Positions 1 through 6,211 of a stretch of 11,951 bases of DNA are shown here, piece after piece. The position numbers and the translations under genes were made by a program. This DNA comes from Clostridiales bacterium (GTDB taxonomy: Bacteria; Bacillota; Clostridia; Christensenellales; CAG-138). How positions within the stretch are numbered: position 1 is the first letter of the stretch; each line of letters opens with the position of its first letter. The notes beneath the pieces are model-generated. The model worked only from the letters and a program-made list of their open reading frames with translations. It ran no database searches and was not told where the DNA came from. The stretch lies in NCBI GenBank assembly GCA_003486785.1, contig DNFZ01000208.1, positions 1 to 11,951 on the forward strand, read 5' to 3'.

Positions 1-343
1 TATTATTCTTTGCTAACAAGATATATTTCTGTCTTATTATACGTGTGTGGTGATAATATGTGATGCTTTTCCTCAGGGGATTGCTTTGTTTTGTGGCGTT
101 ATATCGAGTTATTATGAAAAGTATTGTCTGTCCGATTGATTTGTGAGATTATATACATGAGTGTTTTTAAACATCGGTGTAACATTATCATATATTTTTC
201 GCCTTGTCAACCGTACACTTATTGTTTTTTTATATCTGTTAAGTTGCGCGCGTCACGCCGACATATCATCCAAGCAACCACTCCGCTGCGAATCTCTAAA
301 ACACAGGTCATGCAGTGAACGAACGTAAAACAGGAGGCATATC
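1..343. other. AT-rich intergenic region upstream of the VOC gene
   Basis: No convincing gene is visible here. The only open frames are short, compositionally poor and lack ribosome binding sites. The stretch is clearly more AT-rich than the coding DNA to its right, as expected for a promoter-bearing intergenic region. It has a short interrupted palindrome (TGTTT-TT-AAACA near 163-174) and a possible promoter near 204-233. The gene to the left lies outside the window. Confidence 0.6.
204..233 (+). promoter_or_regulatory. Possible sigma-A promoter for the VOC gene
   Basis: TTGTCA at 204-209 matches the -35 consensus in five of six positions. TTTTAT at 228-233, within a T-rich run, could serve as -10 with an 18-base spacer. 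The predicted start lies about 100 bases before the ATG at 344, giving a long leader. The -10 match is weak and other AT-rich hexamers nearby could substitute. Confidence 0.35.
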
Positions 344-1261
344 ATGAACAACACTTTTTCCGACATCGTCCAGATTGGCGTCATCGTGTCTGATGCGGCA
401 GCTACCGTTGAACGCCTGAACCGAGTCCTCGGCTGGCAGCCGGTTTGCTCGCGGGAGACTATGCGCATTCCCGGGCGGACATATCGCGGTCAGGACGAAG
501 ATTTCGCATGCCTGATGTATTTCTACCAGTTCTCGCAGATTGAGCTGGAGATCATCCAGCCGCTATGCGGAAAGTCCTGCTGGAACGAATATTACGTCCG
601 CAACGGCAATGGAATCCACCACCTGTTATTTGACCTGACCGATTCTGCTTCCGCGCTGGAGCAGTTGTCCGCGCACGGCATTGAGATCGAGCAGCGCGGG
701 CGTGCGCTACCGTATGGCGAGCACGCGTTTTGGGCTTATGTAAGCTCACAAAGCCAGCTTGGGTTTGCCATGGAGCTGACCAATCGCAGCGAAGCGCCTC
801 AGCCTGCGCTTCCCGCCGCTCCCGCGCAAGGGTTGTTCTCCAATTTGAAGGGCGTGAGTATTTCGGTTCAAAATCTCGAGGCCAGCATCAAGGCTTATCG
901 AACCATTCTCGGCTGGGCTCCCTCCGGCAGCGTATATCGCATCCAATCCGACCGGTACCGTGGCAAAGAGGCGAGCGCGCTGAGCGGTGCGATCGCTTTC
1001 TCGCTTCCCAACCTCGCTATCGAACTGGTCAGACCGGCTTTCGGCACGGGCAGCGCCAGAGAACAGCTAGCGGATTACGGCGAAGGACTCTTTTGCATCA
1101 ATTTTAACGTCTACGGGCCGGAAGCAGCGCTCTCCTTGGCGGATCAGGGCATTTTGATTTTAGAACAGGGTCACACCATTGTAGATCGTCAAGCGCTGAG
1201 GTGGACGTTGTTTGATACCAAATCCATCTTCGGTTTTCATCTCCGCGCGCTTTATCCTTAA
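344..1261 (+). CDS. Two-domain VOC (glyoxalase-fold) family protein
   Basis: A 305-residue protein of two tandem vicinal-oxygen-chelate domains (about residues 7-147 and 166-303) joined by an Ala/Pro-rich linker (about 150-163). The start is fixed by AGGAGG at 332-337, six bases before the ATG. Domain 1 keeps features of the methylmalonyl-CoA-epimerase/glyoxalase type: IELEIIQP (E69), GIHHLLF (H92/H93) and FAMELT (E144). The usual first metal ligand His is Gln10. In domain 2 the equivalents are Gly170, the FC of LFCINF (about 250-251) and His299, so the metal site looks lost and the domain is probably structural or substrate-binding. Residues and folds are read from the sequence; the reaction is not known. 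An isomerase, epimerase, lyase or dioxygenase is possible for the family. The gene is monocistronic and convergent with the sugar epimerase gene, 42 bases between stops. The nearby sugar genes hint at carbohydrate metabolism, but only by position. Confidence 0.85.
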   Translation: MNNTFSDIVQIGVIVSDAAATVERLNRVLGWQPVCSRETMRIPGRTYRGQDEDFACLMYFYQFSQIELEIIQPLCGKSCWNEYYVRNGNGIHHLLFDLTDSASALEQLSAHGIEIEQRGRALPYGEHAFWAYVSSQSQLGFAMELTNRSEAPQPALPAAPAQGLFSNLKGVSISVQNLEASIKAYRTILGWAPSGSVYRIQSDRYRGKEASALSGAIAFSLPNLAIELVRPAFGTGSAREQLADYGEGLFCINFNVYGPEAALSLADQGILILEQGHTIVDRQALRWTLFDTKSIFGFHLRALYP

Positions 1262-1303
1262 GGCTTTTGCGCTTGCCGCGCGCCTTGCTCAAATTTCTTT
1301 CGT

Positions 1304-2209
1304 CTACTTGCCCTTCGGCTCTAAAGAGCGCCGAATAAATTGCGCGCCGTTTCGCGCGTCTTCTACCATCTGCTCCAAATTTGCGCCGTTGCTCAAATCC
1401 CGCCATACGCTGACGTTCAGCGCCGTCTGGCACCCCATTCGCACAAACGACTCCATCGTGATGTACTCCTGATAGTTCACTTCTTGGAGCGTTGCGAAGA
1501 TGTCGCCCCAGGGCATCTGCCCTCTGCCGTTTCCCGGGATGCGCCTGTTTGTCTCGCCAACGTGAAAATGCCCGAATCTTCCGCTTTTTGCCGCAAGACG
1601 GATCGCGTCCATCATATGATCTTCTTCGATATTCATATGATATACGTCTATCAGGAGCTTTGCGTGTTCGCTATCGAGCAGCTCGCAAAACTCGATTCCC
1701 TCCGAGACGGTGTTGAAGAGAAACTGCTCATAACGATTGACCACCTCGAAGCAATACGTGACGCCCAGATCCTCCGCCGTCGGCAAAATCTGCTTGAGTG
1801 AATCTATGCTCAGATCGCGAATGCGCTCTTTCTCCGCCACATCGCAGATGCAGCAAGGGCGCCTGCGCCACGCGGAGAAGTTCACGCCCGACCAGCGGTC
1901 CGAGCCTGCCTCCGCCGCCGCCGCCAGCACTCGCTTGCTATAGTCAATGCCGATGTTTCGAATCGCAGCATCGTCCGCAGAGATGTCATTCGTCTCATTG
2001 AGCCCGCCGTTGATGCTCAGCTCCATCCCATACTCGGCAATTTTCTGCCTGAGATGCTGGCGCTCTTGCTTTGAGAGGTTTAGAACAAGCCCCGGAAGAA
2101 CTTCGAAGACATCCACGCCCGCCTGGTGCGTTAGATCCAGCATGCGAAAGATATCCGAGTCCCCGACAGACCCCATCCAATAGCCAACGTGCAACCCGAT
2201 TTTATTCAT
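1304..2209 (-). CDS. D-tagatose/D-psicose 3-epimerase-like sugar isomerase (TIM barrel)
   Basis: A 301-residue protein of the AP-endonuclease-2/xylose-isomerase-like TIM-barrel superfamily, about the normal length for ketose 3-epimerases. Visible hallmarks are CFEVVNRYE (E155, E161), LIDVYHMNIEE (D188, H191), GHFHVGETNRRIPG (H214/H216, R222) and TMESF (E253). In the D-tagatose and D-psicose 3-epimerase family the two Glu, the Asp and a His of these motifs bind a divalent metal, and the two Glu also invert C3 of a free ketohexose. The start chosen is the second ATG: AAAGGAG (2217-2223) lies 7 bases before it but only one base before the ATG at 2215. The protein is cytosolic, with no signal peptide. 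It is divergent from the split transketolase across a 530-base region. Alternatives are an inosose or hydroxypyruvate isomerase, or a D-apiose-type isomerase. Family confidence is high; substrate confidence is low. Confidence 0.85.
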   Translation of the reverse strand: MNKIGLHVGYWMGSVGDSDIFRMLDLTHQAGVDVFEVLPGLVLNLSKQERQHLRQKIAEYGMELSINGGLNETNDISADDAAIRNIGIDYSKRVLAAAAEAGSDRWSGVNFSAWRRRPCCICDVAEKERIRDLSIDSLKQILPTAEDLGVTYCFEVVNRYEQFLFNTVSEGIEFCELLDSEHAKLLIDVYHMNIEEDHMMDAIRLAAKSGRFGHFHVGETNRRIPGNGRGQMPWGDIFATLQEVNYQEYITMESFVRMGCQTALNVSVWRDLSNGANLEQMVEDARNGAQFIRRSLEPKGK

Positions 2210-2216
2210 GGTCATG

Positions 2217-2223
2217 CTCCTTT
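2217..2223 (-). promoter_or_regulatory. Ribosome binding site that decides the epimerase start
   Basis: On the - strand this reads AAAGGAG. It is 7 bases from the ATG at 2209 and one base from the in-frame ATG at 2215, so initiation at 2209 is favoured. Confidence 0.7.
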
Positions 2224-2260
2224 TGCCTCATGCTCAGCGCGCGTCGCGCCGGCAACGCCG

Positions 2261-2271
2261 CTTGATTCAAG
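2261..2271. promoter_or_regulatory. Possible operator upstream of the epimerase gene
   Basis: CTTGATTCAAG is a perfect inverted repeat (CTTGA / TCAAG around a central T), about 50 bases upstream of the epimerase start. TTTGATCAAG at 2667-2676 on the transketolase side is similar, which could mean a shared regulator. An 11-bp site may also be chance. Confidence 0.25.
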
Positions 2272-2653
2272 ATAGATTGTGTACTGAAATATACATTGAA
2301 GTTTAACAAAGTCGTTTATCCTAAAAAGATGCTCTCGATGTGTGTCGGTTGAACGATTCATGATCCACTTCGCAAAATTTTAAATATCCTGTATCGGTGC
2401 CGTTCGATAATCAGAGTTTGCCATACATCCGTGTTTTTGTCAACAGTTCGCTCATAGTTCAGTTTTGCTTGCAATAATGCCATGATTTTTAACAAAACCC
2501 GAAGCTGCTTTGTTTTGAATCAATGTATTCTACGCTTTTAATGAACACATATGTTTCTATAATTTCGTCATTCCACTTCAAGCAATTACGCATCATCTTT
2601 CGAGATGCTCCCGTTTACCCTCTTTCCGGACTCTCGTAATTCGTTTGATGATG

Positions 2654-2665
2654 CCGAAATTTCGG
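2654..2665. promoter_or_regulatory. Perfect 12-bp palindrome, candidate operator of the transketolase operon
   Basis: CCGAAATTTCGG is fully self-complementary and ends 27 bases before the -35 hexamer of the transketolase promoter. Two-fold symmetry and this position suit a dimeric regulator binding just upstream of RNA polymerase. No regulator gene is in the window. Confidence 0.4.
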
Positions 2666-2692
2666 GTTTGATCAAGTTTTTATTAAACATCC

Positions 2693-2721
2693 TTGTTTTA
2701 TAAAATTCGCCATGCTATACT
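2693..2721 (+). promoter_or_regulatory. Sigma-A promoter of the split transketolase operon
   Basis: TTGTTT (2693-2698) and TATACT (2716-2721) are separated by exactly 17 bases, an optimal sigma-70/sigma-A arrangement. Transcription should begin near 2728, leaving a leader of about 20 bases that contains the GGAGG site. The promoter overlaps the TTG at 2693 that opens a longer in-frame reading frame. That longer frame therefore cannot be the translated start from this promoter. Confidence 0.75.
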
Positions 2722-2731
2722 GTGCGTAATT

Positions 2732-2736
2732 GGAGG
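2732..2736 (+). promoter_or_regulatory. Ribosome binding site that fixes the GTG start of the transketolase N-half
   Basis: GGAGG, extending to GGAGGTGA at 2732-2739, lies 10 bases (7 from the extended match) upstream of GTG at 2747. No ATG lies in this frame near the start of the conserved domain. Confidence 0.75.
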
Positions 2737-2746
2737 TGAGTATTGC

Positions 2747-3592
2747 GTGCAACCTGAACTGAAAAAATCGGTCAAAGATCTTGCTCTGCAAATTCGAATT
2801 GGAATCGTAACTCAAATCGGCGCGCTTGGCGTTGGTCACCTTGGCGGCTCTCTGAGCATCGCCGATCTGCTCGCTGTTCTCTACGGCGAGGTCATGCAAA
2901 TAGACCCGAAAAACCCGTCATGGCCTGAGCGCGATAAGCTGGTGTGCTCCAAAGGGCATGCAGGCCCAGCGGTCTACGCCGCCCTTGCAATCAAGGGTTA
3001 CTTTCCATATGCGTTGCTAGAGACGCTCAATCAACCCAAGACAACGCTGCCCAGCCATTGCGACCGGCTCAAAACCCCCGGCATTGATATGACGACCGGC
3101 TCCCTCGGCCAGGGAACGTCGCAAGCCGTCGGCCTTGCAATCGGCGATCGGCTCAAAGGGCGCAATAACCGCGTCTTTCTCATCACCGGAGACGGCGAAA
3201 TGAACGAAGGCCAGGTTTGGGAAGCGGCGATGCTGGCCGTCGCACGCGGCGTGGATAACCTCTACTGGTTTGTCGACAACAACAAAAAGCAGCTCGATGG
3301 CACTTGCGACGCGATTCTGCAGCAGGGCGATCTTCTCGCCAAGGCGGAGGCGTTCGGCTTTGACGCACAGCGCGTCAACGGCAACTGCGTCGTGGAGATT
3401 TCACAAGCGATCCATCGCGCGGAGCAAACGCCCGGCCGCGCGCATATGATCATACTCGACAGCGTGAAGGGCGCGGGCATCTCCGAGGTTGAGGAGACGG
3501 CGTTCAACCATAGCATGGCAGTCTCTCGCGAGCAGGCCGACCGCTGGATCGCCCGGCTGGAAGCGCAGCGCGCAGAGCTGCTCGCGCAGTGA
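2747..3592 (+). CDS. Transketolase, N-terminal (thiamine-diphosphate-binding) subunit
   Basis: The 281-residue N-half of a split transketolase, which binds thiamine diphosphate and Mg and pairs with the next gene to transfer two-carbon ketol units between sugar phosphates. Visible motifs are VGHLGGSLS (H31), SKGHAGPAVY (H71), TGSLGQGTSQA (118-127), and the cofactor motif starting ITGDGEMNEG (GDG at 148-150) and ending VDNN (N178, N179). The length fits split transketolase N-subunits. The start is the GTG at 2747; the longer TTG at 2693 is the promoter's -35 element. It is followed 13 bases later by the C-half gene. Split transketolases of this kind serve the pentose phosphate pathway in many Bacillota, but related pairs act on apulose-4-phosphate (AptAB) or 6-deoxy-6-sulfofructose (SqwGH). 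The sequence alone does not decide the substrate. Confidence 0.93.
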   Translation: MQPELKKSVKDLALQIRIGIVTQIGALGVGHLGGSLSIADLLAVLYGEVMQIDPKNPSWPERDKLVCSKGHAGPAVYAALAIKGYFPYALLETLNQPKTTLPSHCDRLKTPGIDMTTGSLGQGTSQAVGLAIGDRLKGRNNRVFLITGDGEMNEGQVWEAAMLAVARGVDNLYWFVDNNKKQLDGTCDAILQQGDLLAKAEAFGFDAQRVNGNCVVEISQAIHRAEQTPGRAHMIILDSVKGAGISEVEETAFNHSMAVSREQADRWIARLEAQRAELLAQ

Positions 3593-3605
3593 GGAGGAAC
3601 GAAGC

Positions 3606-4568
3606 ATGAAAAACGCTTACGACGGAACCTTGAATCCCGTCACATACAAAGATGTGTTCAGCGCGCTGATTCAGGCCATGATTGCAGACGATCCGGATGT
3701 GTTTTACCTGGATGCGGACTTGATGAGCTGCATGGGAACCACGAAGTGGTCCGCTGAAAACCCCGGCCATTCCATCAACTGCGGGATTGCGGAGGCCAAT
3801 ATGGTCGGTGTTGCCTGTGGCCTCGCGGCCGCCGGATTCAAGCCGATCCTGCATACGTTCGGGCCGTTTGCTTCTCGCCGCGTCTACGATCAGGCATTTC
3901 TCTCTGCGGGATATGCGCACAACGACATCACCATCATCGGCAGCGATCCGGGCGTCACCGCCGCGCTCAATGGCGGAACACACATGCCCTTTGAGGATAT
4001 GGCGCTTTATCGGGCATTGCCCGGCTGCACCGTCATCGACATCTCCGACACCGAGCAGTTTATCAGCGTGCTCAAGCAGGCAAAGGATCGCCCGGGCGTG
4101 AAATACATCCGCACAACGCGCAAAAACACCGCAAAACTCTATGAGAGCGGCACCGAAACGCCCATAGGCAAAGGCATAGTGCTGCGAGAAGGAACGGACG
4201 CGGTCATCGTCGCCAGCGGCATTATGGTACACGAGAGCATGCAAGCCGCGCAGCAGCTCGCAAAAGAAGGCATCGAGGCTGCGGTCATCGATATGTTCAC
4301 AGTCAAGCCGCTCGACGAAGAGCTGCTCCTCGCCTATGCAAAAAAGACGGGCGCGGTCGTGACGGCTGAAAATCACAACCGGATCGGCGGGCTTCGCAGC
4401 GCTGTTGCTGAGTCGCTCATGGCATCCTGCCTTGTTCCGCTTGCATATGTCGCGGTGGAAGACGCGTTCGGCGAGGTTGGCCCGCAGGACTATCTGCAGC
4501 AACGCTTTGGCCTTACCGCCGAGCACATCGCCGAGCAAGTACGCGCCGTCATCGCGCGCAAAAAATGA
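3606..4568 (+). CDS. Transketolase, C-terminal (pyrimidine-binding) subunit
   Basis: The 320-residue C-half of the split transketolase, holding the pyrimidine-binding domain and the C-terminal domain. NCGIAEANMVGVA carries the glutamate (E63) that activates the thiamine ring in this superfamily. THMPFED (H126), the sugar-phosphate-side region GIMVHES and AENHNRIGGL (255-263) are also typical. The ATG follows GGAGG at 3593-3597, which overlaps the stop region of the N-half gene. The two are therefore one transcript with tight translational linkage, as expected for subunits needed in equal amounts in an alpha2-beta2 enzyme. It ends just before a bidirectional terminator. The DXS and pyruvate dehydrogenase E1-beta families share the fold, but the pairing with a transketolase-type N-half and these motifs favours transketolase. 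Confidence 0.93.
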   Translation: MKNAYDGTLNPVTYKDVFSALIQAMIADDPDVFYLDADLMSCMGTTKWSAENPGHSINCGIAEANMVGVACGLAAAGFKPILHTFGPFASRRVYDQAFLSAGYAHNDITIIGSDPGVTAALNGGTHMPFEDMALYRALPGCTVIDISDTEQFISVLKQAKDRPGVKYIRTTRKNTAKLYESGTETPIGKGIVLREGTDAVIVASGIMVHESMQAAQQLAKEGIEAAVIDMFTVKPLDEELLLAYAKKTGAVVTAENHNRIGGLRSAVAESLMASCLVPLAYVAVEDAFGEVGPQDYLQQRFGLTAEHIAEQVRAVIARKK

Positions 4569-4619
4569 CCAGAATTCTGAATTTTTAACAAGCAGTCGCT
4601 GGTTTTCCTCCTAAACTAA

Positions 4620-4658
4620 CAGACAAAAGGCTTCCTGTGGCGGGAAGCTTTTTGTCTG
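4620..4658. terminator. Bidirectional intrinsic terminator between convergent operons
   Basis: The stem is 16 bp with one G-U pair: 4620-4635 pairs with 4643-4658 around a 7-base loop. Its GC core (GGCTTCC / GGAAGC) is flanked by AAAA on the left and TTTTT on the right, giving a U run for RNA read in either direction. It lies 51 bases after the transketolase C-half stop and 34 bases after the dehydratase large-subunit stop, so it can serve both convergent transcripts. Confidence 0.85.
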
Positions 4659-4692
4659 CTTTAGAGTTACACTTGCGGCTGCCGCTGGTTGA

Positions 4693-5856
4693 TTATATCA
4701 CCGGGCCCAACGTATGGATATCGATGCTGTTAAAATACCCGATGGTCTCGTTTTTGGTAAAAGCGCCGTTGAGCACATGAATCAGCATTTGGAAGGCTTC
4801 CTCCGCCACCTGCTCAATATTCGCTTCGCCGGTGATGATGCGCCCTGCGTTGAGATCCATATCGTGCTCCATCCGCTGATAGGTATTCACGTTGCCGCAG
4901 ATCTTGATCACCGGCATGCTCGGAAACCCTTGCGGTGCGCCGCGCCCGGTGGAGAACATCATCGCCTGCGCACCCGTTGCCGCCATGCCGGTTAAAATCT
5001 CCGGCTCACGCCCGGGCGTGTCTTTGATCCAGAGCCCCTTTTGGTCGATGATGCGATCCGGATAGTTCAGCACGCCTTGAATCGGGCGCGTACCGCTCTT
5101 GACGATCGCGCCGAGCGACTTTTCCTCTATCGTGGTGAGGCCTCCCAGGATATTGCCGGGCGTCGGCTGTCCTTTTCGCATGTCACAGCCAAGCGACATG
5201 GCGCGCTGTTCCATGGCCCCAACGATGTCGTAGATACGCTCGGCAACCGCGGGCGTTGCGGCTCTGCGCGCGAGAATGTGCTCTGCGCCCAGAAATTCCG
5301 TCGTTTCGCCAAAGATAACGGTTGCGCCGCAGTCTACCAGCCGATCCGCTACCTGCCCGATAACGCAGTTGGATGCCATGCCGCTCGTCGCGTCCGATCC
5401 GCCGCATTTGATCGCCATCACGATCTCCGAGATGTCCGCGGGTGTTCTTTGCTGCGGAGAAATCTCGATGACGAGCTTTTGCGCAAGATCCGTTCCGGCC
5501 TGTATGGCACGCGATGCGCCGCCGAGATCCTGAATGCCGATCATCTCCACCGGTTTTCCGGTCTTTGCGATGGTTTCGTATATCTTCTGAAAGTCCGTCC
5601 CCTCGCAACCAAGGCTCACGATGAGCACCGCACCGATGTTCGGGCTGCAGCCGAGGCTGGAGAGCGTATCTGTCACGCGGTCGAGATCCGGCGGAAGCTG
5701 ACAGCAGCCCTGATGATGGAAAAAGCCCACTGTGCCGCGCACCTGATGGACGATCGCCTGCGCTACGTCGTTTGCGCAGATGACGCTTGGGATAACCGCA
5801 ACATGATTGCGCGAACCGATCTTTCCGTCCGCTCTTCTGTATCCGAAAAACTCCAT
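4693..5856 (-). CDS. UxaA/GarD-type dehydratase, large (catalytic) subunit
   Basis: A 387-residue protein of the altronate/galactarate dehydratase family, which removes water from sugar acids to give 2-keto-3-deoxy acids and is typically iron-dependent. Visible motifs are GYRRADGKIGSRNHV (5-19), FFHHQGCCQ (46-53), SLGCEGTD, IKCGGSDATSG (C151), PTPGNILGG, FSTGRGAPQGFP (301-312) and the terminal LGPV. The ATG at 5856 follows GAGGAG (5867-5872). A GTG at 5874 is in frame but has no ribosome binding site. The small SAF subunit is encoded separately just upstream, with 14 bases between its stop and this start. In E. coli UxaA the two are one chain. Last gene of the operon, after transporter, LarA homologue and small subunit. 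Alternative members of the same split family include sulfolactate sulfo-lyase (SuyB), so substrate and leaving group remain open. Confidence 0.88.
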   Translation of the reverse strand: MEFFGYRRADGKIGSRNHVAVIPSVICANDVAQAIVHQVRGTVGFFHHQGCCQLPPDLDRVTDTLSSLGCSPNIGAVLIVSLGCEGTDFQKIYETIAKTGKPVEMIGIQDLGGASRAIQAGTDLAQKLVIEISPQQRTPADISEIVMAIKCGGSDATSGMASNCVIGQVADRLVDCGATVIFGETTEFLGAEHILARRAATPAVAERIYDIVGAMEQRAMSLGCDMRKGQPTPGNILGGLTTIEEKSLGAIVKSGTRPIQGVLNYPDRIIDQKGLWIKDTPGREPEILTGMAATGAQAMMFSTGRGAPQGFPSMPVIKICGNVNTYQRMEHDMDLNAGRIITGEANIEQVAEEAFQMLIHVLNGAFTKNETIGYFNSIDIHTLGPVI

Positions 5857-5870
5857 ACTATCTTCTCTCC

Positions 5871-6167
5871 TCACAGGTCGCCGCGCCCACGGGCGCTTTC
5901 AAGATTGTGCACATGCACATGCGCGCCGCGCGCGATGATGGTGCTGGCAAATCCCAGCTTTTCGCCGTATTTGACGATCGGTTCGTTTTCTTGGATCGGC
6001 TGAATTGCGATCTTATGCCCGTAGGGGATCGCATCGAGCGCAATCATCTCTTCCTCCCGACCCCTTTTGTCGCGAATGACGACAGCGTCCCCTGCCTGTA
6101 TGCCGTTTGCAAATACGGTTGCGACATTGTCCGCCTCGTGTACCTTAAGCCCGTAGTTTGGTTCCAT
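5871..6167 (-). CDS. UxaA-type dehydratase, small SAF-domain subunit
   Basis: A 98-residue protein matching the N-terminal SAF domain of UxaA-family dehydratases. Visible features are VHEADNVATVF (9-19), an Ala/Gly region with GD, YGHKIAIQPI (H51, K52), VKYGEKLG (65-72) and the closing GAHVHVHNLES (H83, H85, H87, N88). This histidine-rich end is characteristic of the subunit and contributes to substrate or metal binding in the family. The ATG is preceded by AAAGGA on the - strand, 8 bases away. It lies 44 bases downstream of the LarA homologue and immediately before the large subunit, so the two should form one heteromeric enzyme. The same architecture is known for SuyA of sulfolactate sulfo-lyase, the main alternative to a sugar-acid dehydratase. 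Confidence 0.88.
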   Translation of the reverse strand: MEPNYGLKVHEADNVATVFANGIQAGDAVVIRDKRGREEEMIALDAIPYGHKIAIQPIQENEPIVKYGEKLGFASTIIARGAHVHVHNLESARGRGDL

Positions 6168-6211
6168 CAGTATGATCCTTTCCGTGTCCGTCTGGTCGTT
6201 TGCATCGTATC

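Larger units (their letters stand above)
2224..2731. other. Long divergent intergenic region between the epimerase and transketolase genes
   Basis: More than 500 bases separate two divergently transcribed genes, and no gene or known RNA family is recognisable. The tract is AT-rich with several T runs. Its right end carries a promoter and three short perfect palindromes: CCGAAATTTCGG at 2654-2665, TTGATCAA at 2668-2675 and TTTTATAAAA at 2696-2705. Its left end has CTTGATTCAAG at 2261-2271. A small stem with a TTCG loop (CATCT-TTCG-AGATG, near 2593-2606) is also present. No convincing -35/-10 pair was found for the leftward epimerase gene. Confidence 0.6.

Noticed and set aside
2693..2746. An 18-residue N-terminal extension of the transketolase N-half from a TTG codon
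   Set aside because: The TTG is the -35 hexamer of a good promoter, the extension has no ribosome binding site, and GGAGG directs initiation to the GTG at 2747.
3504..4538. A 344-residue open frame antisense to the transketolase C-half
   Set aside because: It mirrors a strongly supported gene with conserved catalytic motifs, begins and ends inside the transketolase genes, and shows no recognisable motif. GC-rich codon use commonly leaves such antisense frames open.
2480..4600. Scattered TTTTTAACAA words near 2486 and 4584, and TTAAACATC near 167 and 2684
   Set aside because: Short AT-rich words are expected by chance in AT-rich intergenic DNA, and their positions relative to genes are inconsistent.
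5857..5874. A GTG start for the dehydratase large subunit overlapping the small-subunit stop
   Set aside because: No ribosome binding site precedes this GTG, whereas GAGGAG lies just upstream of the ATG at 5856, and the conserved region begins right after that ATG.
5041..6003. A 320-residue open frame antisense to the UxaA-type dehydratase genes
   Set aside because: It is a shadow of two genes with clear family motifs. It crosses the junction between them and has no ribosome binding site or recognisable domain.
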